A stretch of 64,000 bases of DNA from Fervidicoccaceae archaeon (GCA_038734945.1 JAVYOA010000009.1:434001-498000), one strand, 5' to 3'; positions 53,005-63,299 are shown, counted from the first letter of the stretch. Notes: generated by a model from the sequence alone, not told the origin. Made by a program: numbers and translations.

Positions 53005-53517
53005 ATGAAGAACTCCTACTCGGAAGAGAGAATAGACTGTCCGATATGCCACCAAAGGCAAGCTTTTGTCATAAGAAGCCTCATCTATGATTTGCCATCC
53101 CAAGGAAAAACCCTAATTCTTAGTGGTAAATGCGAGGTCTGTGGCTACAGGTTCACATTTACTACTCCGTTCGAAGTAGAAGGAAGCAGATTGCTTGAAT
53201 TCAAAGTAGAAAGGGCAGAAGATTTGAACGTTCTAATATATGTTGGAGAGAACACGGACATAGAAATTCCAGAATTTGAGTTTCAGTTCTTGTCAAGTGA
53301 CTATGAACCGGGATTCGTAACAACCATCGAGGGGTTGCTCGTAAGGATAATTGAAAAAATGGAAATATTATGTAATGAGCAGAGCTGTTATGATAAATTG
53401 GATCTGATTAAAAGGAGCATGAATGGAGAACTAGAATTCACCCTCAGGCTTATTGACAGATATGGAAAAAGCGGAATAATCTCTGACAGAGTTATGATTA
53501 AGAAAATGGAAATTTGA
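53005..53517 (+). CDS. ZPR1-type zinc finger protein
   Basis: Archaeal ZPR1 domain protein. The zinc finger is CPICHQRQAF with the second pair in CEVCGYRF, and the following beta domain has EGLLVRIIEKMEI and related strands. In eukaryotes ZPR1 assists folding of elongation factor eEF1A; a similar role in archaea is possible. ATG 53005 is 5 nt after GGTGT; GTG 52996 overlaps that site. About 170 aa is typical for archaea. Confidence 0.88.
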   Translation: MKNSYSEERIDCPICHQRQAFVIRSLIYDLPSQGKTLILSGKCEVCGYRFTFTTPFEVEGSRLLEFKVERAEDLNVLIYVGENTDIEIPEFEFQFLSSDYEPGFVTTIEGLLVRIIEKMEILCNEQSCYDKLDLIKRSMNGELEFTLRLIDRYGKSGIISDRVMIKKMEI

Positions 53518-53606
53518 TTTGGAGCTATCTAATTCTTTTCATGCAAAAGGTCCGAGGAAAGAAAAATAAAAGCTCATTGGAAACAGCTCTATTTAGGTGA
53601 TCTAAG

Positions 53607-53951
53607 ATAGCCAATGCTCAGCCAATTGAATATGGAGATTTTTCTAAATTGGATATAAGGATAGGCCTAGTAAAAAGTGCGGAGAGAGTGAGCGGCAGTT
53701 TCAAGCTAATTAAGTTAGTAGTCGACTTGGGGCCTCTTGGAGAGAGGCAAATAATAGCTGGAATAGGTGAAGCATATGCTCCCGAGGATCTAGTAGGGAA
53801 AAAGCTTCCAGTTCTAACCAACATTAAGCCGAAAAAAATGATGGGTCTAGTTAGTCAGGGCATGATCCTCGCCGCCGGGTGCGAAGAGGGCGGGAAGCCT
53901 GTCATTATGATTCCCGAGAGGGATGTTCAACCGGGGTCAAAAGTATGTTGA
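53607..53951 (+). CDS. tRNA-binding-domain protein (MetRS beta-like) with probable ATA start
   Basis: OB-fold tRNA-binding domain related to the C-terminal module of methionyl-tRNA synthetase and CsaA. Core motifs: LDIRIGLVKSAERVSGSFKL, LVVDLGPLGERQIIAGI, NIKPKKMMGLVSQGMILAA. The lead IEYGDFSKLDIRIG is conserved in the family (EDFxKLDIRVG) but precedes the first canonical codon TTG 53649. The frame opens after TGA 53598; ATA 53607 is exactly 6 nt after GGTGA (53596-53600). Expected function is to aid tRNA binding to MetRS. Confidence 0.88.
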   Translation: MANAQPIEYGDFSKLDIRIGLVKSAERVSGSFKLIKLVVDLGPLGERQIIAGIGEAYAPEDLVGKKLPVLTNIKPKKMMGLVSQGMILAAGCEEGGKPVIMIPERDVQPGSKVC

Positions 53952-53978
53952 GGCTCATTTCCTTCATTTAAATTTAAA

Positions 53979-54827
53979 ATGTTTTTGAAAAAAGCAAGTG
54001 CAAAAGGACCAGAAAGAATGGAGGCAGGTCCCATGGAGGGGGAGAAGAGCTATATTGATGCGAGTAATGCGTTAGCGCTGAGAGACGAGGAAAAAGATGC
54101 TTCAAAGAAGGAGTTAATAAAGCTGGAAGAAGTTCATAAGATATATAGACAGGGTGATGCTGTATTTTCTGCACTGAGAGGAGTTTCTCTAACTATAAAT
54201 GAGGGGGACTTTATAGCAATAATGGGACCCTCCGGTTCTGGTAAGTCAACTCTGTTGAATATAATGGGTCTTCTGGATCGTCCAACAAGAGGAAGAATTT
54301 ACATAGAGGGAAAAGATGTTTCAAAACTAAATGATAAGGCTCTAGCTAAGATTCGCAACCAAAAAATTGGCTTTGTTTTTCAGTTCTTCAATCTAATCAA
54401 TAGGTTCACAATCTATGAAAACATAGAACTCCCCCTCCTAATAAGAGAACTTAGTAAAAAAGAAAGGAAAATTCTAGTTGAATCAGCTCTGATAAAAGCA
54501 GGTGGAGAACTTATTTGGCTTCAGAAAAGGCCTAATCAACTATCTGGAGGACAGCAGCAGAGGGTAGCAATAGCTAGAGCTCTTGTTACTTCTCCAAAGG
54601 TAATCCTGGCAGATGAGCCAACAGGAAACTTGGACAGAAAATCTGGCAGAGTAGTGATGGAGGAATTTGTCAGATTGAACTCCATGGGACAAACCATTGT
54701 AGTTGTTACGCATGATCCAGAAGTTGCTAACTGCTCTAAAAAGATTATTTATTTAAGGAATGGAGAAATTGTAAACGTTGAGGAAAAAGTTAATTTTAGT
54801 AAATGCCTCCTGAATACAACAACCTAA
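53979..54827 (+). CDS. ABC transporter ATPase, LolD/MacB type
   Basis: Walker [11 protein letters not shown]-loop FVFQFFN, signature LSGGQQQR, Walker [13 protein letters not shown] and switch VVTHD define the MacB/LolD group. An extra N-terminal segment of about 50 residues precedes the ABC domain; the true start could be ATG 54033 after a GGCAGGT stretch. It overlaps or abuts the large exported protein gene and the permease gene, giving a three-gene system. Such systems export or act mechanically at the envelope. Confidence 0.92.
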   Translation: MFLKKASAKGPERMEAGPMEGEKSYIDASNALALRDEEKDASKKELIKLEEVHKIYRQGDAVFSALRGVSLTINEGDFIAIMGPSGSGKSTLLNIMGLLDRPTRGRIYIEGKDVSKLNDKALAKIRNQKIGFVFQFFNLINRFTIYENIELPLLIRELSKKERKILVESALIKAGGELIWLQKRPNQLSGGQQQRVAIARALVTSPKVILADEPTGNLDRKSGRVVMEEFVRLNSMGQTIVVVTHDPEVANCSKKIIYLRNGEIVNVEEKVNFSKCLLNTTT

Positions 54828-54856
54828 GTGATTTAAACTTGCATGAGGAAGAGAAA

Positions 54857-57733
54857 ATGAGCGGTAGGCTGAACGGACTTCTAGCATTGATCCTCTTAAT
54901 AATAGCTCTATCATTTTACGCTCAAGCTCAAGCTCCAGCGGATGTTTCCATACAATCAGTCAATTTCAAATCACAGCAGAACAGCAACGTATATCCTGGT
55001 TCGTCAAATGCTCAGCTCAGAATAGACGTGCAGTTCAATGTTAATGCCTCCAACCCAATTGGAAATCTGAAGAATCTTCCTCCTGGCTTCTCTCCATCAA
55101 GCGGCTATAGTACCTCCTCAGGAGGAAGAGACCTCTATGGGAATGCTGCTAGAAATGTTACTGCAGGAGAGACAATTTATTTTCTCTTTTACCTAAATAT
55201 TGATAAGAGTGTTCAGCCGGGAACTTACTACATAGATTTCTCCATAACTTACATGGGGAGCAATGGAGATATCATTACAGATTATTTCAGGATCCCCGTT
55301 CAAATCAGTCCATACCCAACTCCCCAGATCATTGTAACATCCTATGCCTGGAATCCAGCGGGATACCCTGGAACTCATGGCACATCCCTACAAATAACAT
55401 TGGAGAATGATGGTCAAAGCACCCTATCCTCGGCATCAGTGAATATATTGCTTCCTGATGGAATAAGCATAGATAATTCGCAAATACAGCTTGGAACTCT
55501 GAATTCCGGAAGCAGGATTTCAGTGACTTTTTCAGGTATAGATATTGACAGCAATGTTCAGCCGGGAAATTATACAGCATATTTGCAGGTGAATGCTCTA
55601 ATGACTACTGCAGATGGTGTCAGCTACAACTCTACTTTTAATATTCCATTTGAAATAGCTGTACTTCAACTTCCTGAAAAGTACAGAGAGCTGAATGTAC
55701 TTTCTGCTTATTGGGGAGATGTTAGACCGCAACCAGCCTATAGCAATTCCATGTACGCACAGCTCAATGTAATCTATGTAAATGCAGGTGACTATGCAAT
55801 AAGCTCCATTCAGACAGTGCTGGTTTCCTCCTACATTTCCCCTGTTCAAGTAGCAGCTGTATACTATGGCTCATTGCAAGGTGGATCATCTACAACAATG
55901 ACGTACTATCTGTCAATTAATTCATCTTCATTTCTCCAGGAGATCCCCATGAAAGCTGTAGTATTCTACAGAGTTGACTTGGGAGGAGGTAGCTACGTCG
56001 AGGTGGGAGATGACCTGAATTTTACTGTGAACATTGAGAGCTATCCTCTAGCAAATGAGAAAAATCCCATTAGCCTCGTTTCATGGGGCTGGCAAAATGG
56101 CTACTCTGTATTTCCAAAGACTAGAGGAGCTATATTGAGCATAACTGTTTCCAATAACCTACCATTTTCAATATCAGGAGCCAATTTCACTCTTTTGCTA
56201 CCTGAAGGTTTTGATCTAGACTCATCCACAAGAGAGATTTTTGCTTCAAACCCCATTCCTGCATATGGTTCCTTCTCAATGCAGTTTAAGATTAATGTGG
56301 GGGATGTTTCTCCAGGAAGCTATAGGGCACTGGTTCTTGCCGAATATCTTGTCAATAGCGGAGGCCCCGGGTTCAAGCAAATCACTGCACTTCCCATAAA
56401 TTTCAACATAAGTGATGAGTCTGAAGCGGTACAGGTTTTGAATTGGGGATGGACTGAGGGAAGTGCAGATGTTTTCTCCTATGGCTCCAATTACTATGTT
56501 ATCATTAGAAACCTGAAGTTCGATGCCGTAAATAATCCTGTTCTGCTTGTCTACCTACCAAGCGGTTTTCTCTTCTCATCTACGAATACTTCCATGGGAG
56601 GAGTCCTGCCGGCATCTTCCCAATCAGTTTCCCAAGTGATTCCTCTGCAGAACATACAGGAATATATTCAACAGTCAGTTTCTTCCAATATAATGAGCAG
56701 CAGCGCTCCTTCATCATATCAGAAAGGCAGCTCGCTGTATTTCACATTCCCTCTCAACATAAATCTCAATAGCACTGGAACTTATTATGCAAATGCCTCT
56801 CTATCCTTTGTAGATGTATGGGGAAACATGAGAGAGATTCAGCTGAAGCTTCCTCTCACCGTCTATGGGTCTGTGAACTACATTGATGTGAGGATCTCTG
56901 GAATGCTGGATATAAGAAACAAATACACAAATCTAACTGTTCTCGTGAAGAATGAGGGATCCTCGCCAGCATACAATGTATATTTGACTCTCTCCCCTCC
57001 ATCATCCATACTTACTCCGCAGTCGTCTAGCTCTATATTAATAGCAAGCCCATCTACTATCTACATTAAGAAAATCGATGCTGGACAAACAATCAGTATA
57101 CCAGTGACGTTCGTATACAATCCATTTTCCTCTCAATCGATTATGGGATCTACATCTATAGTGAACTACGGAGTTGTTCCTCTTCAGATCTCTGTTCAAT
57201 ATAGAGATGCGGGCGGGCAACAACATAGCTTTAACAACCAAATAGCAATAGCTGTGGAGCCATTCATTGATCTCTCTCTATCTGGAGTGAGTACTTTTCT
57301 TTCAAATGGAACTTTGAGAGTCAGCGGAATGTTGATAAACTATGGAAGTCAGACTGCCTATAGGATAAGCATAGATCTGTTTGCTTCAAATTCCTCAGCA
57401 TCGACCTTCATCGGAGATCTTGATGCTGGTTCACAAACAGCTTTCCGACTGGATCTCCAGGTCCCTCCAAGCATAAATAAAGAAAATGTTACGATGGTGA
57501 TAAGCTATTATAACGGATACAATGAACTCACCAGAAAAGTTGTTGAGTTCTCGGTGACGGCCCAACCTCCAGAAGCTCCAGTTCAGACGACCCAGCAGCC
57601 ATCCCTCCTAAGTGTAACCGAGATCAGAATTGCTGTTGTTATGGTGGGGATCTTTTTGCTATTGTCTGGTATGCTAATTTTCAGGATGTACAGAGCGCAC
57701 TCCAAAAAAATAAGAGAGATGGAGGAGGCTTGA
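54857..57733 (+). CDS. Large exported beta-rich protein of the MacB-like ABC system (COG1361-like)
   Basis: About 958 residues. Signal peptide (RLNGLLALILLIIALSFY then AQAQA), repeated Ig-like/NEW3-like beta domains, and a C-terminal membrane helix (IRIAVVMVGIFLLLSGMLIF). At least three internal repeats start with aligned stretches such as IIVTSYAWNPAGYPGTHGTS, SLVSWGWQNGYSVFPKTRG and VLNWGWTEGSADVFSYGS. Many NxS/T sites suggest glycosylation outside. ATG 54857 after GAGGAAG gives the signal peptide. It replaces the usual adaptor between ATPase and permease genes. Confidence 0.82.
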   Translation: MSGRLNGLLALILLIIALSFYAQAQAPADVSIQSVNFKSQQNSNVYPGSSNAQLRIDVQFNVNASNPIGNLKNLPPGFSPSSGYSTSSGGRDLYGNAARNVTAGETIYFLFYLNIDKSVQPGTYYIDFSITYMGSNGDIITDYFRIPVQISPYPTPQIIVTSYAWNPAGYPGTHGTSLQITLENDGQSTLSSASVNILLPDGISIDNSQIQLGTLNSGSRISVTFSGIDIDSNVQPGNYTAYLQVNALMTTADGVSYNSTFNIPFEIAVLQLPEKYRELNVLSAYWGDVRPQPAYSNSMYAQLNVIYVNAGDYAISSIQTVLVSSYISPVQVAAVYYGSLQGGSSTTMTYYLSINSSSFLQEIPMKAVVFYRVDLGGGSYVEVGDDLNFTVNIESYPLANEKNPISLVSWGWQNGYSVFPKTRGAILSITVSNNLPFSISGANFTLLLPEGFDLDSSTREIFASNPIPAYGSFSMQFKINVGDVSPGSYRALVLAEYLVNSGGPGFKQITALPINFNISDESEAVQVLNWGWTEGSADVFSYGSNYYVIIRNLKFDAVNNPVLLVYLPSGFLFSSTNTSMGGVLPASSQSVSQVIPLQNIQEYIQQSVSSNIMSSSAPSSYQKGSSLYFTFPLNINLNSTGTYYANASLSFVDVWGNMREIQLKLPLTVYGSVNYIDVRISGMLDIRNKYTNLTVLVKNEGSSPAYNVYLTLSPPSSILTPQSSSSILIASPSTIYIKKIDAGQTISIPVTFVYNPFSSQSIMGSTSIVNYGVVPLQISVQYRDAGGQQHSFNNQIAIAVEPFIDLSLSGVSTFLSNGTLRVSGMLINYGSQTAYRISIDLFASNSSASTFIGDLDAGSQTAFRLDLQVPPSINKENVTMVISYYNGYNELTRKVVEFSVTAQPPEAPVQTTQQPSLLSVTEIRIAVVMVGIFLLLSGMLIFRMYRAHSKKIREMEEA

Positions 57734-58968
57734 GCTCAATCTTATCCTTTCTCTCCTTCATAGCCATTTCCTTTAAGATGGCTGCTAGGACTCTGGGACA
57801 GAGGAAAATTAGAAGTGTTTTGACAATAATGGGAATCTTGATTGGACCAGCCGTAATAATAACAATAGGTGCAGTTGTAGGAGGATATTCGCAATATATA
57901 ATAAATCAAGTCACAAGTCTCGGACAGAATAACATTATGATTTCTCCTGCTTCAGACTACACTCTAACGAATGATGACCTGAACTACATAAAGTCATTAC
58001 CAAATGTGGAAGATGCTGAGCCTTACTATCTCCTTCAGGCAGTGGTTAAGAGAGGAGACAAGGACATGCAGATATACATTTACTGCACTGATGTGGATTT
58101 CATTCTCAAATCCATAGGTGGGATTAAGATAAAGAGCGGAGAAGCACCACTTCCCAGCGATACACTAGGAGGGCTTATTGGATACAAAATTGCTTACGAT
58201 GACAATGGGAACTTGCTCCATGGTGTTGGAGATGTTGTTTCAATAAAATACTATGCTTCAGTTAGCAGGGGAATACCTCAATACAAGACCACAAATATAA
58301 TAGTTAGGGGGATTCTCGATGAGTATGGAGGTGCCCTCTTCTTCAGCCCTGACCAAACCATAGTTATGCCCCTGGATGCTGGTCAGAAGATCTTTGGAAT
58401 GAAAAGCTGGTCGGGCATCTTAGTCAGGATGAGCGATCCTGCATATGTGAAGGACTTTGTAAATACTATAAAAAATACCTATGGAGACAAAGTATCTGTT
58501 ATCTCCTTCAGCGCAATTGCTGATGTGGTCTCGAGCATTACAGCAGCAGTTAATTACGTCAATTATGTGGCCTCTCTTTCAGCAGTTGCCGTCGCTATAG
58601 CTGGAACAACTGCGACTATGGTCACTTCTGTTATTGAGAGAACCAGAGAAATTGGTGTGATGAAAGCACTTGGCTATACAAACAGAAGAATAGTCATTAT
58701 AGTGCTTACTGAGTCTCTCCTGATGAGCTTGGTAGCAGCAACTTCGGGAATATTGCTCGGAGTAGCCGGAGCTCTCTATCTTGGAAGAGGCGGAATGACA
58801 ATAAGGGCTGGAACAAGCACAATTGTATTGGCTGCTAGCCCTGTATTTACGCTTAATCTCATTTCCTCGGCTCTTCTGCTAACAATTATGGTAGGTGTGA
58901 TTGGTGGGCTTCTACCTGCATATATGGCAGCTAAAATCCCTCCAGCTGTTGCTCTCAGATACGAGTAA
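57730..58968 (+). CDS. ABC transporter permease, MacB/FtsX type
   Basis: One helix at the N-terminus (SVLTIMGILIGPAVIITIGA), a large external MacB periplasmic-core-like domain (about 60-270), and three helices at the end, with ERTREIGVMKALGYTNRRIV as the coupling segment. This is the FtsX/MacB topology. TTG 57730 overlaps the previous stop by 4 bp, so it is coupled to the exported protein gene. Works with the ATPase at 53979. Substrate unknown. Confidence 0.9.
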   Translation: MSSILSFLSFIAISFKMAARTLGQRKIRSVLTIMGILIGPAVIITIGAVVGGYSQYIINQVTSLGQNNIMISPASDYTLTNDDLNYIKSLPNVEDAEPYYLLQAVVKRGDKDMQIYIYCTDVDFILKSIGGIKIKSGEAPLPSDTLGGLIGYKIAYDDNGNLLHGVGDVVSIKYYASVSRGIPQYKTTNIIVRGILDEYGGALFFSPDQTIVMPLDAGQKIFGMKSWSGILVRMSDPAYVKDFVNTIKNTYGDKVSVISFSAIADVVSSITAAVNYVNYVASLSAVAVAIAGTTATMVTSVIERTREIGVMKALGYTNRRIVIIVLTESLLMSLVAATSGILLGVAGALYLGRGGMTIRAGTSTIVLAASPVFTLNLISSALLLTIMVGVIGGLLPAYMAAKIPPAVALRYE

Positions 58969-59797
58969 TTTCCTGTTTGTTCAGCTCCTCATTCAGAATC
59001 CTCAACATATCTCTGTCAGTAAAAAGACCAACATTCCCATCGTTGTCTCTCACGAAAACAGCCCCCATTCTTTCAGCCGCTAGGATTGAGGCAACTTCCC
59101 TCATGCTGTAGGAACAGTCCAAAGTCCATGGATTTTCGGCTATTAGTTTGACTTTCTCCTCTATTGGGCTTCTGCTTCCTTTCAGAAGTTCCCTCATCGA
59201 TGTTTCCGAAGTAATATGATATAGAACTTTAAGCAATGAAACAATGCCATATATAGACCCATTTTCAACTACTACTAGATGTCTTATGCCGGAGGTCAGC
59301 ATAACTCCTACGGCAGCTAGTATCTCTTCTTCAGCTTCAATTGTTATTAGTTTCCATGTTGCTTTCCCGCATATGTTCCCTTGAGAAAAATCACTTACGG
59401 CTCTTATGAGATTTCTTTCCTCGATGGCTCCAATTATTTTCCCTTCCTCATCTAATATCGGTAAAAATCCGATGTTTCTCTCCATCATCAAATTTACTGA
59501 CTCCTTGAGAGAGGTGGATGGAGATACACTTACTATGGGCCTGCTAGCATAAAGCTTTGCGGAGCTCTCAAGAATTTTTCCAAGATAGCCAAGCTCAATT
59601 AGCTCTATTCCTTCTTCCCCTTCTATGAATATTGCCTTAGCTATGTCTCTTATACTGAGGACTCCCCATGGCTTCGAAGAGTCGTCAACCAAAATTGCAT
59701 GATTTCTATTCCTTCTGAGAATTTCTCTGGAAGCTCTAAGGAGACTCTCATTGAAATTCAGAACCACTGGTTTCATATCAGCATATGGAAGTATCAA
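58955..59797 (-). CDS. Four-CBS-domain protein, outside the main cluster
   Basis: Four CBS repeats: NFNESLLRASREIL to VLSIRDIAKAIF, YASRPIVSVSPSTS to GAIEERNLIRAV, LITIEAEEEILAAVGVM, and WTLDCSYSMREVASILAAE to GLFTDRDMLRIL. Same architecture as the four-domain genes at 6.8-10.3 kb, so likely a paralogue. TTG 59797 is 5 nt after a GGTGT site. It is convergent with the ABC permease gene and overlaps its last 14 bp. Confidence 0.86.
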   Translation of the reverse strand: MILPYADMKPVVLNFNESLLRASREILRRNRNHAILVDDSSKPWGVLSIRDIAKAIFIEGEEGIELIELGYLGKILESSAKLYASRPIVSVSPSTSLKESVNLMMERNIGFLPILDEEGKIIGAIEERNLIRAVSDFSQGNICGKATWKLITIEAEEEILAAVGVMLTSGIRHLVVVENGSIYGIVSLLKVLYHITSETSMRELLKGSRSPIEEKVKLIAENPWTLDCSYSMREVASILAAERMGAVFVRDNDGNVGLFTDRDMLRILNEELNKQEITRI

Positions 59798-59903
59798 TTA
59801 AGACACCATTATAATTAAGGTTCGAGGTTCCTTATATCTGCTCTTATTTTCATCTAAGAAGTAAGAGCGCTGACCTTGAAGAAATGCTTGTGAATGAAAA
59901 AGC

Positions 59904-61865
59904 TCAGATCCTCTCGGGAGCATCTATTCCAAGAATCGAGAGGGACGATTTTAAAATTGTTCTGATTGATTCCACTGCATAGAGCTTCATTATTCTCATG
60001 CATTCTTCGCCTTCACTCAGAACTGGAACAGTATCATACCACTTGTTGAATAGCTGAGATAGTTCCCCTAAATAATTAACAAGAATCTCTGGCCTGAGCT
60101 CTTTCGATGCTTTGTAAATTATATAGGGAAAGGCGGAGGCCTTTTTTATAAGTTTCCAGGTATATTGATCTGTTTCCTTGGAGCAGATTTCTCCTTCTAC
60201 ATATGTGAAGTTTGCTCTTTTCAGAAGGCTGTTAGCTCTAGCATAAGTATATTGCAAATATGGTCCTGTGTTTCTCTCAAAATTTATTATTTCCTCCAGC
60301 TTCAGGATAATTGGCTTGTCCGGTGATATGCTAACTAGGGAGTGTCTAACTGCCCCCCTCCCTATCTTCATCGATGTAGTTTTTGCTTCATCATCTGGCA
60401 TATCTCTGTTCCTCTTTTTGATTTCCAGGGAGGCAACTTCCTCGGCTTTCTCTAAAAGCTCATCCAGAGTTATGTACTTACCCCTTCTCCCGCTCATCTT
60501 AAAGCCGTACAGATTTACCATTTCATAGGAATAGTGAATGAGCTTCCTTGCATATTCCTTGTATCCCAATGCGAATAGAGCCAACCTTATTTGCGCCTGT
60601 GGAAGCATTTGCTCTTTTCCAACAACGTTTATAACATAATCAGCAGCTGTTTCCCTGAATTTTCTAATTGAGTATGCTATATCTCTGGTTGTGTAGAGAG
60701 TTGTTCCATCGCTTCTCCTCAACACCAGTGGAGGTATTTCCATATCTTTGGGAATTCTCAGCTTTTCCCTCAACTCATCGGTGAGAATTGGCGAGAAATC
60801 TAAGCTCTCTGTCCCTTTGCTTAGCGAGAAAATGGGTGAACTCCTTGCCTTTGCCAGGATCTCGCTGACTTCTCCACTCCATATTAGATCGCTCTCCCAA
60901 TCCCAATTATTGAACTCCACATTTATCTTGCTCAGCGTTTCCTTGAATCCTTGAAGAACTCTTTCGATTATGCTCCTATACATTTCAGCAGTTTTCTTGT
61001 CTCCATATTCATAAAGAATTGATATTTTTGAAATTTCCTCTTCGGGATTCTTGTCTTTCAGTATTTTTTCTGAGAGCTGTTCAAAAACATCTGGAATGCT
61101 TTCTCTTAGTCTAAATATTTCAGCAACCAATTCATCCTGCTTCGCAATCAATTCTCTGTATCTCTCATCACTAGCAGCTCTGATTTCGTTTTTAATTGTA
61201 TTTAGCTCCAAAAGTAAGTTTGTGAGGGCATAGATTTTGCCAATCCAATGGTCAATTTTCCATCCTTTGGAGAGCTCCTCTATGCTTCTCCCATCCTCAA
61301 CCAGTTTCGATAAACCATAAATTAATACTGCTACCTGCCTTCCCACATCGTCTACATAGAACCTTGTTTCAACGTTCAGGCCGTAAAATTTGAGAAGTCT
61401 TGCTAAGGTATCGCCAAGGCAGGAATTCCTAGCATGTCCCAAATGCAGGGGATGAACCGGATTAGCACTTGTATGCTCTACAACTACTTTCAGCTTCACT
61501 GTTTCGTGCTTACCATATGATTCCCTCATTCTCCCATATTCCTTGAAGAATTCCTTCATATACTTCGTTCTATCTAGCTTTAAATTCAAATACCCAGAAA
61601 ATATTTGGACATCGGCATCAATCCCCGTTTCTTCTCTAATTTTTCCCGAGATATCAGTTGCGATTTTAAGCTGAATTTCACTTGGAATTCTCTCTCTCGA
61701 GAGAGGATAGGAAAAGTCTGCATCTATATTTTCGGGCGGCTCAGAGATCAAATATTCTCTATCTATGCTCGACGGAGGCAATCTTTCATTCAGTGTTCTC
61801 TTTATAATGTCTATTACTTTTACATAGATGTAATCTTGAAGCGGCTTGAGCTCAGTGAGAGTCAT
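59904..61865 (-). CDS. argS: Arginyl-tRNA synthetase
   Basis: Class I synthetase charging tRNA-Arg. HIGH motif as HPLHLGHARNS (residues 138-148), then VETRFYVDDVGRQVA; KMSK region as GFKMSGRRGKYITLDELL; the anticodon-binding domain closes the protein with YARANSLLKRANF. An N-terminal additional domain (about 1-110) is typical. 653 aa is complete. Start ATG 61865. Confidence 0.96.
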   Translation of the reverse strand: MTLTELKPLQDYIYVKVIDIIKRTLNERLPPSSIDREYLISEPPENIDADFSYPLSRERIPSEIQLKIATDISGKIREETGIDADVQIFSGYLNLKLDRTKYMKEFFKEYGRMRESYGKHETVKLKVVVEHTSANPVHPLHLGHARNSCLGDTLARLLKFYGLNVETRFYVDDVGRQVAVLIYGLSKLVEDGRSIEELSKGWKIDHWIGKIYALTNLLLELNTIKNEIRAASDERYRELIAKQDELVAEIFRLRESIPDVFEQLSEKILKDKNPEEEISKISILYEYGDKKTAEMYRSIIERVLQGFKETLSKINVEFNNWDWESDLIWSGEVSEILAKARSSPIFSLSKGTESLDFSPILTDELREKLRIPKDMEIPPLVLRRSDGTTLYTTRDIAYSIRKFRETAADYVINVVGKEQMLPQAQIRLALFALGYKEYARKLIHYSYEMVNLYGFKMSGRRGKYITLDELLEKAEEVASLEIKKRNRDMPDDEAKTTSMKIGRGAVRHSLVSISPDKPIILKLEEIINFERNTGPYLQYTYARANSLLKRANFTYVEGEICSKETDQYTWKLIKKASAFPYIIYKASKELRPEILVNYLGELSQLFNKWYDTVPVLSEGEECMRIMKLYAVESIRTILKSSLSILGIDAPERI

Positions 61866-61978
61866 GATTTTAACTACCCAAGAATTCTTGAGTTCTTAAC
61901 CATTTTTAATTTCTCCATAAGATATGTGATAGGTTCGATTTGGAAAATCGCACTTTACTTCAATTTTGAATGAAGCTA

Positions 61979-62815
61979 TTATTCCATTTCTCCTGATTCT
62001 ATTCCCCCCTCCCTCCTAGCAACTTTGAACAGTTTATTATGATAGACTATCACTCCTTTATCAGTGATTTCCATTGGATGCCTCCTCATGTCATGAGCTG
62101 TCCCTCTCATTTTCCAGACTATTATAGACCTATATAGCTGACCGTCAATTTCATCCAAATCAAGCCTAACGATGCCATCAACTGCATGCTCAACACCAGG
62201 ACCTCCAAAGCCCCTCTCTGTCACGCTTACCTGCGAAACTATTAAGCTGGTAGTACCCATGCCAGCTAGAACTCTTTTTATAAGAAGAAGGGTGCTCCTA
62301 GCCATTGCTGGCTTCGAGAGATAGAGAGTTGATACAGAATCAATGGAGACTCTCTTGGCGTCCACATCTTTTATGGCAGCTCTCAGGACATCGATTAGCT
62401 CTCCCACATCGTCTGCGGTCTTCACTATATATTTTTCCCTTTTAGCAGCCTCTCCAATACCAGATGTAAAAGCATCTACTAAAGCAAACTTTCCCTCTTC
62501 CTCGTATTTTCTGACATCCCAACCGAAAGACATCATTGCTTTTCTTATTTGTACTGGATGCTCTTCCAGCGCTACAAATACTCCCGGCTCACCTATTGAG
62601 AGGCCGTAGAAAATGTACTGCTGAGAGAATATGGTCTTTCCAGTTCCTGGTCCTCCTGTCAGCAGAACAACGTTTTTCTCAGGGATTCCTCCATAGAGGA
62701 GCTCATCAAAGCCAGGAATCCCCGTTTTTACCTTTTTTATTACAGATGACACGTCATTCACCTCTGAAATCCTTTCACCATCTTTCTCTTCTATCTCACT
62801 ATTAATCTTATCCAT
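61979..62815 (-). CDS. KaiC-like RecA-superfamily ATPase
   Basis: Single KaiC domain: [20 protein letters not shown], Walker A GGPGTGKT (residues 54-61), and Walker B-like region [12 protein letters not shown]. Archaeal single-domain KaiC-like proteins are common and act in signalling or motility control; no fla/arl genes are nearby. 278 aa. The start lies just behind the GIY-YIG gene stop (1 bp), so the three genes 63823-61979 form an operon. Confidence 0.88.
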   Translation of the reverse strand: MDKINSEIEEKDGERISEVNDVSSVIKKVKTGIPGFDELLYGGIPEKNVVLLTGGPGTGKTIFSQQYIFYGLSIGEPGVFVALEEHPVQIRKAMMSFGWDVRKYEEEGKFALVDAFTSGIGEAAKREKYIVKTADDVGELIDVLRAAIKDVDAKRVSIDSVSTLYLSKPAMARSTLLLIKRVLAGMGTTSLIVSQVSVTERGFGGPGVEHAVDGIVRLDLDEIDGQLYRSIIVWKMRGTAHDMRRHPMEITDKGVIVYHNKLFKVARREGGIESGEME

Positions 62816-62816
62816 A

Positions 62817-63299
62817 CTAAAGGATTAACTGTTGGACTTTACCTAAACGTTTTTCAAAGCAATTAACAATCTCTTCCAAGCGAAAATATTCACCGGCATT
62901 CTCAGAAATTAAAAAAAGGTGACCCCTTGCTTTTGAGTCAGATGAGCCAAATTTTTCCACAACTTCTTCAGCAGCTGATTCTATGCATTTACTAGCTTCA
63001 TATTCCTTTCCCCTGCTCTGCGAGCATATCCAAATGAGCTCTATTGGATTGAAAAAATCTTTTGAGGTCAAGTAATCAATATGCCATCGAATTTTCTTGT
63101 TTCTTGAAAGATGCCTGGCGACTCTTTGAGCTATTCCTTTTCGGAGAAAAGAAGATCCAATGTATCCATACACGCCTGCTTTTAAGCTCAAAGTTCCAAG
63201 ACTTCCTACTTGGATATCAACATTTTTTTCTAGCCGGAAAATGAGAAAATAGTAGCCAGTGCATGTTATGCTAGGAGCTCCAAAGCTCAACTTTCGCAT
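62817..63299 (-). CDS. GIY-YIG-like DUF123 protein
   Basis: Matches the DUF123/COG1833 group: [40 protein letters not shown] as GIY-YIG-like core with arginine, and [10 protein letters not shown]. These are predicted nucleases, sometimes fused to endonuclease III. The 160-aa protein is full length. It overlaps the adenosyltransferase gene by 13 bp. DNA repair role is inferred from the family. Confidence 0.85.
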   Translation of the reverse strand: MRKLSFGAPSITCTGYYFLIFRLEKNVDIQVGSLGTLSLKAGVYGYIGSSFLRKGIAQRVARHLSRNKKIRWHIDYLTSKDFFNPIELIWICSQSRGKEYEASKCIESAAEEVVEKFGSSDSKARGHLFLISENAGEYFRLEEIVNCFEKRLGKVQQLIL

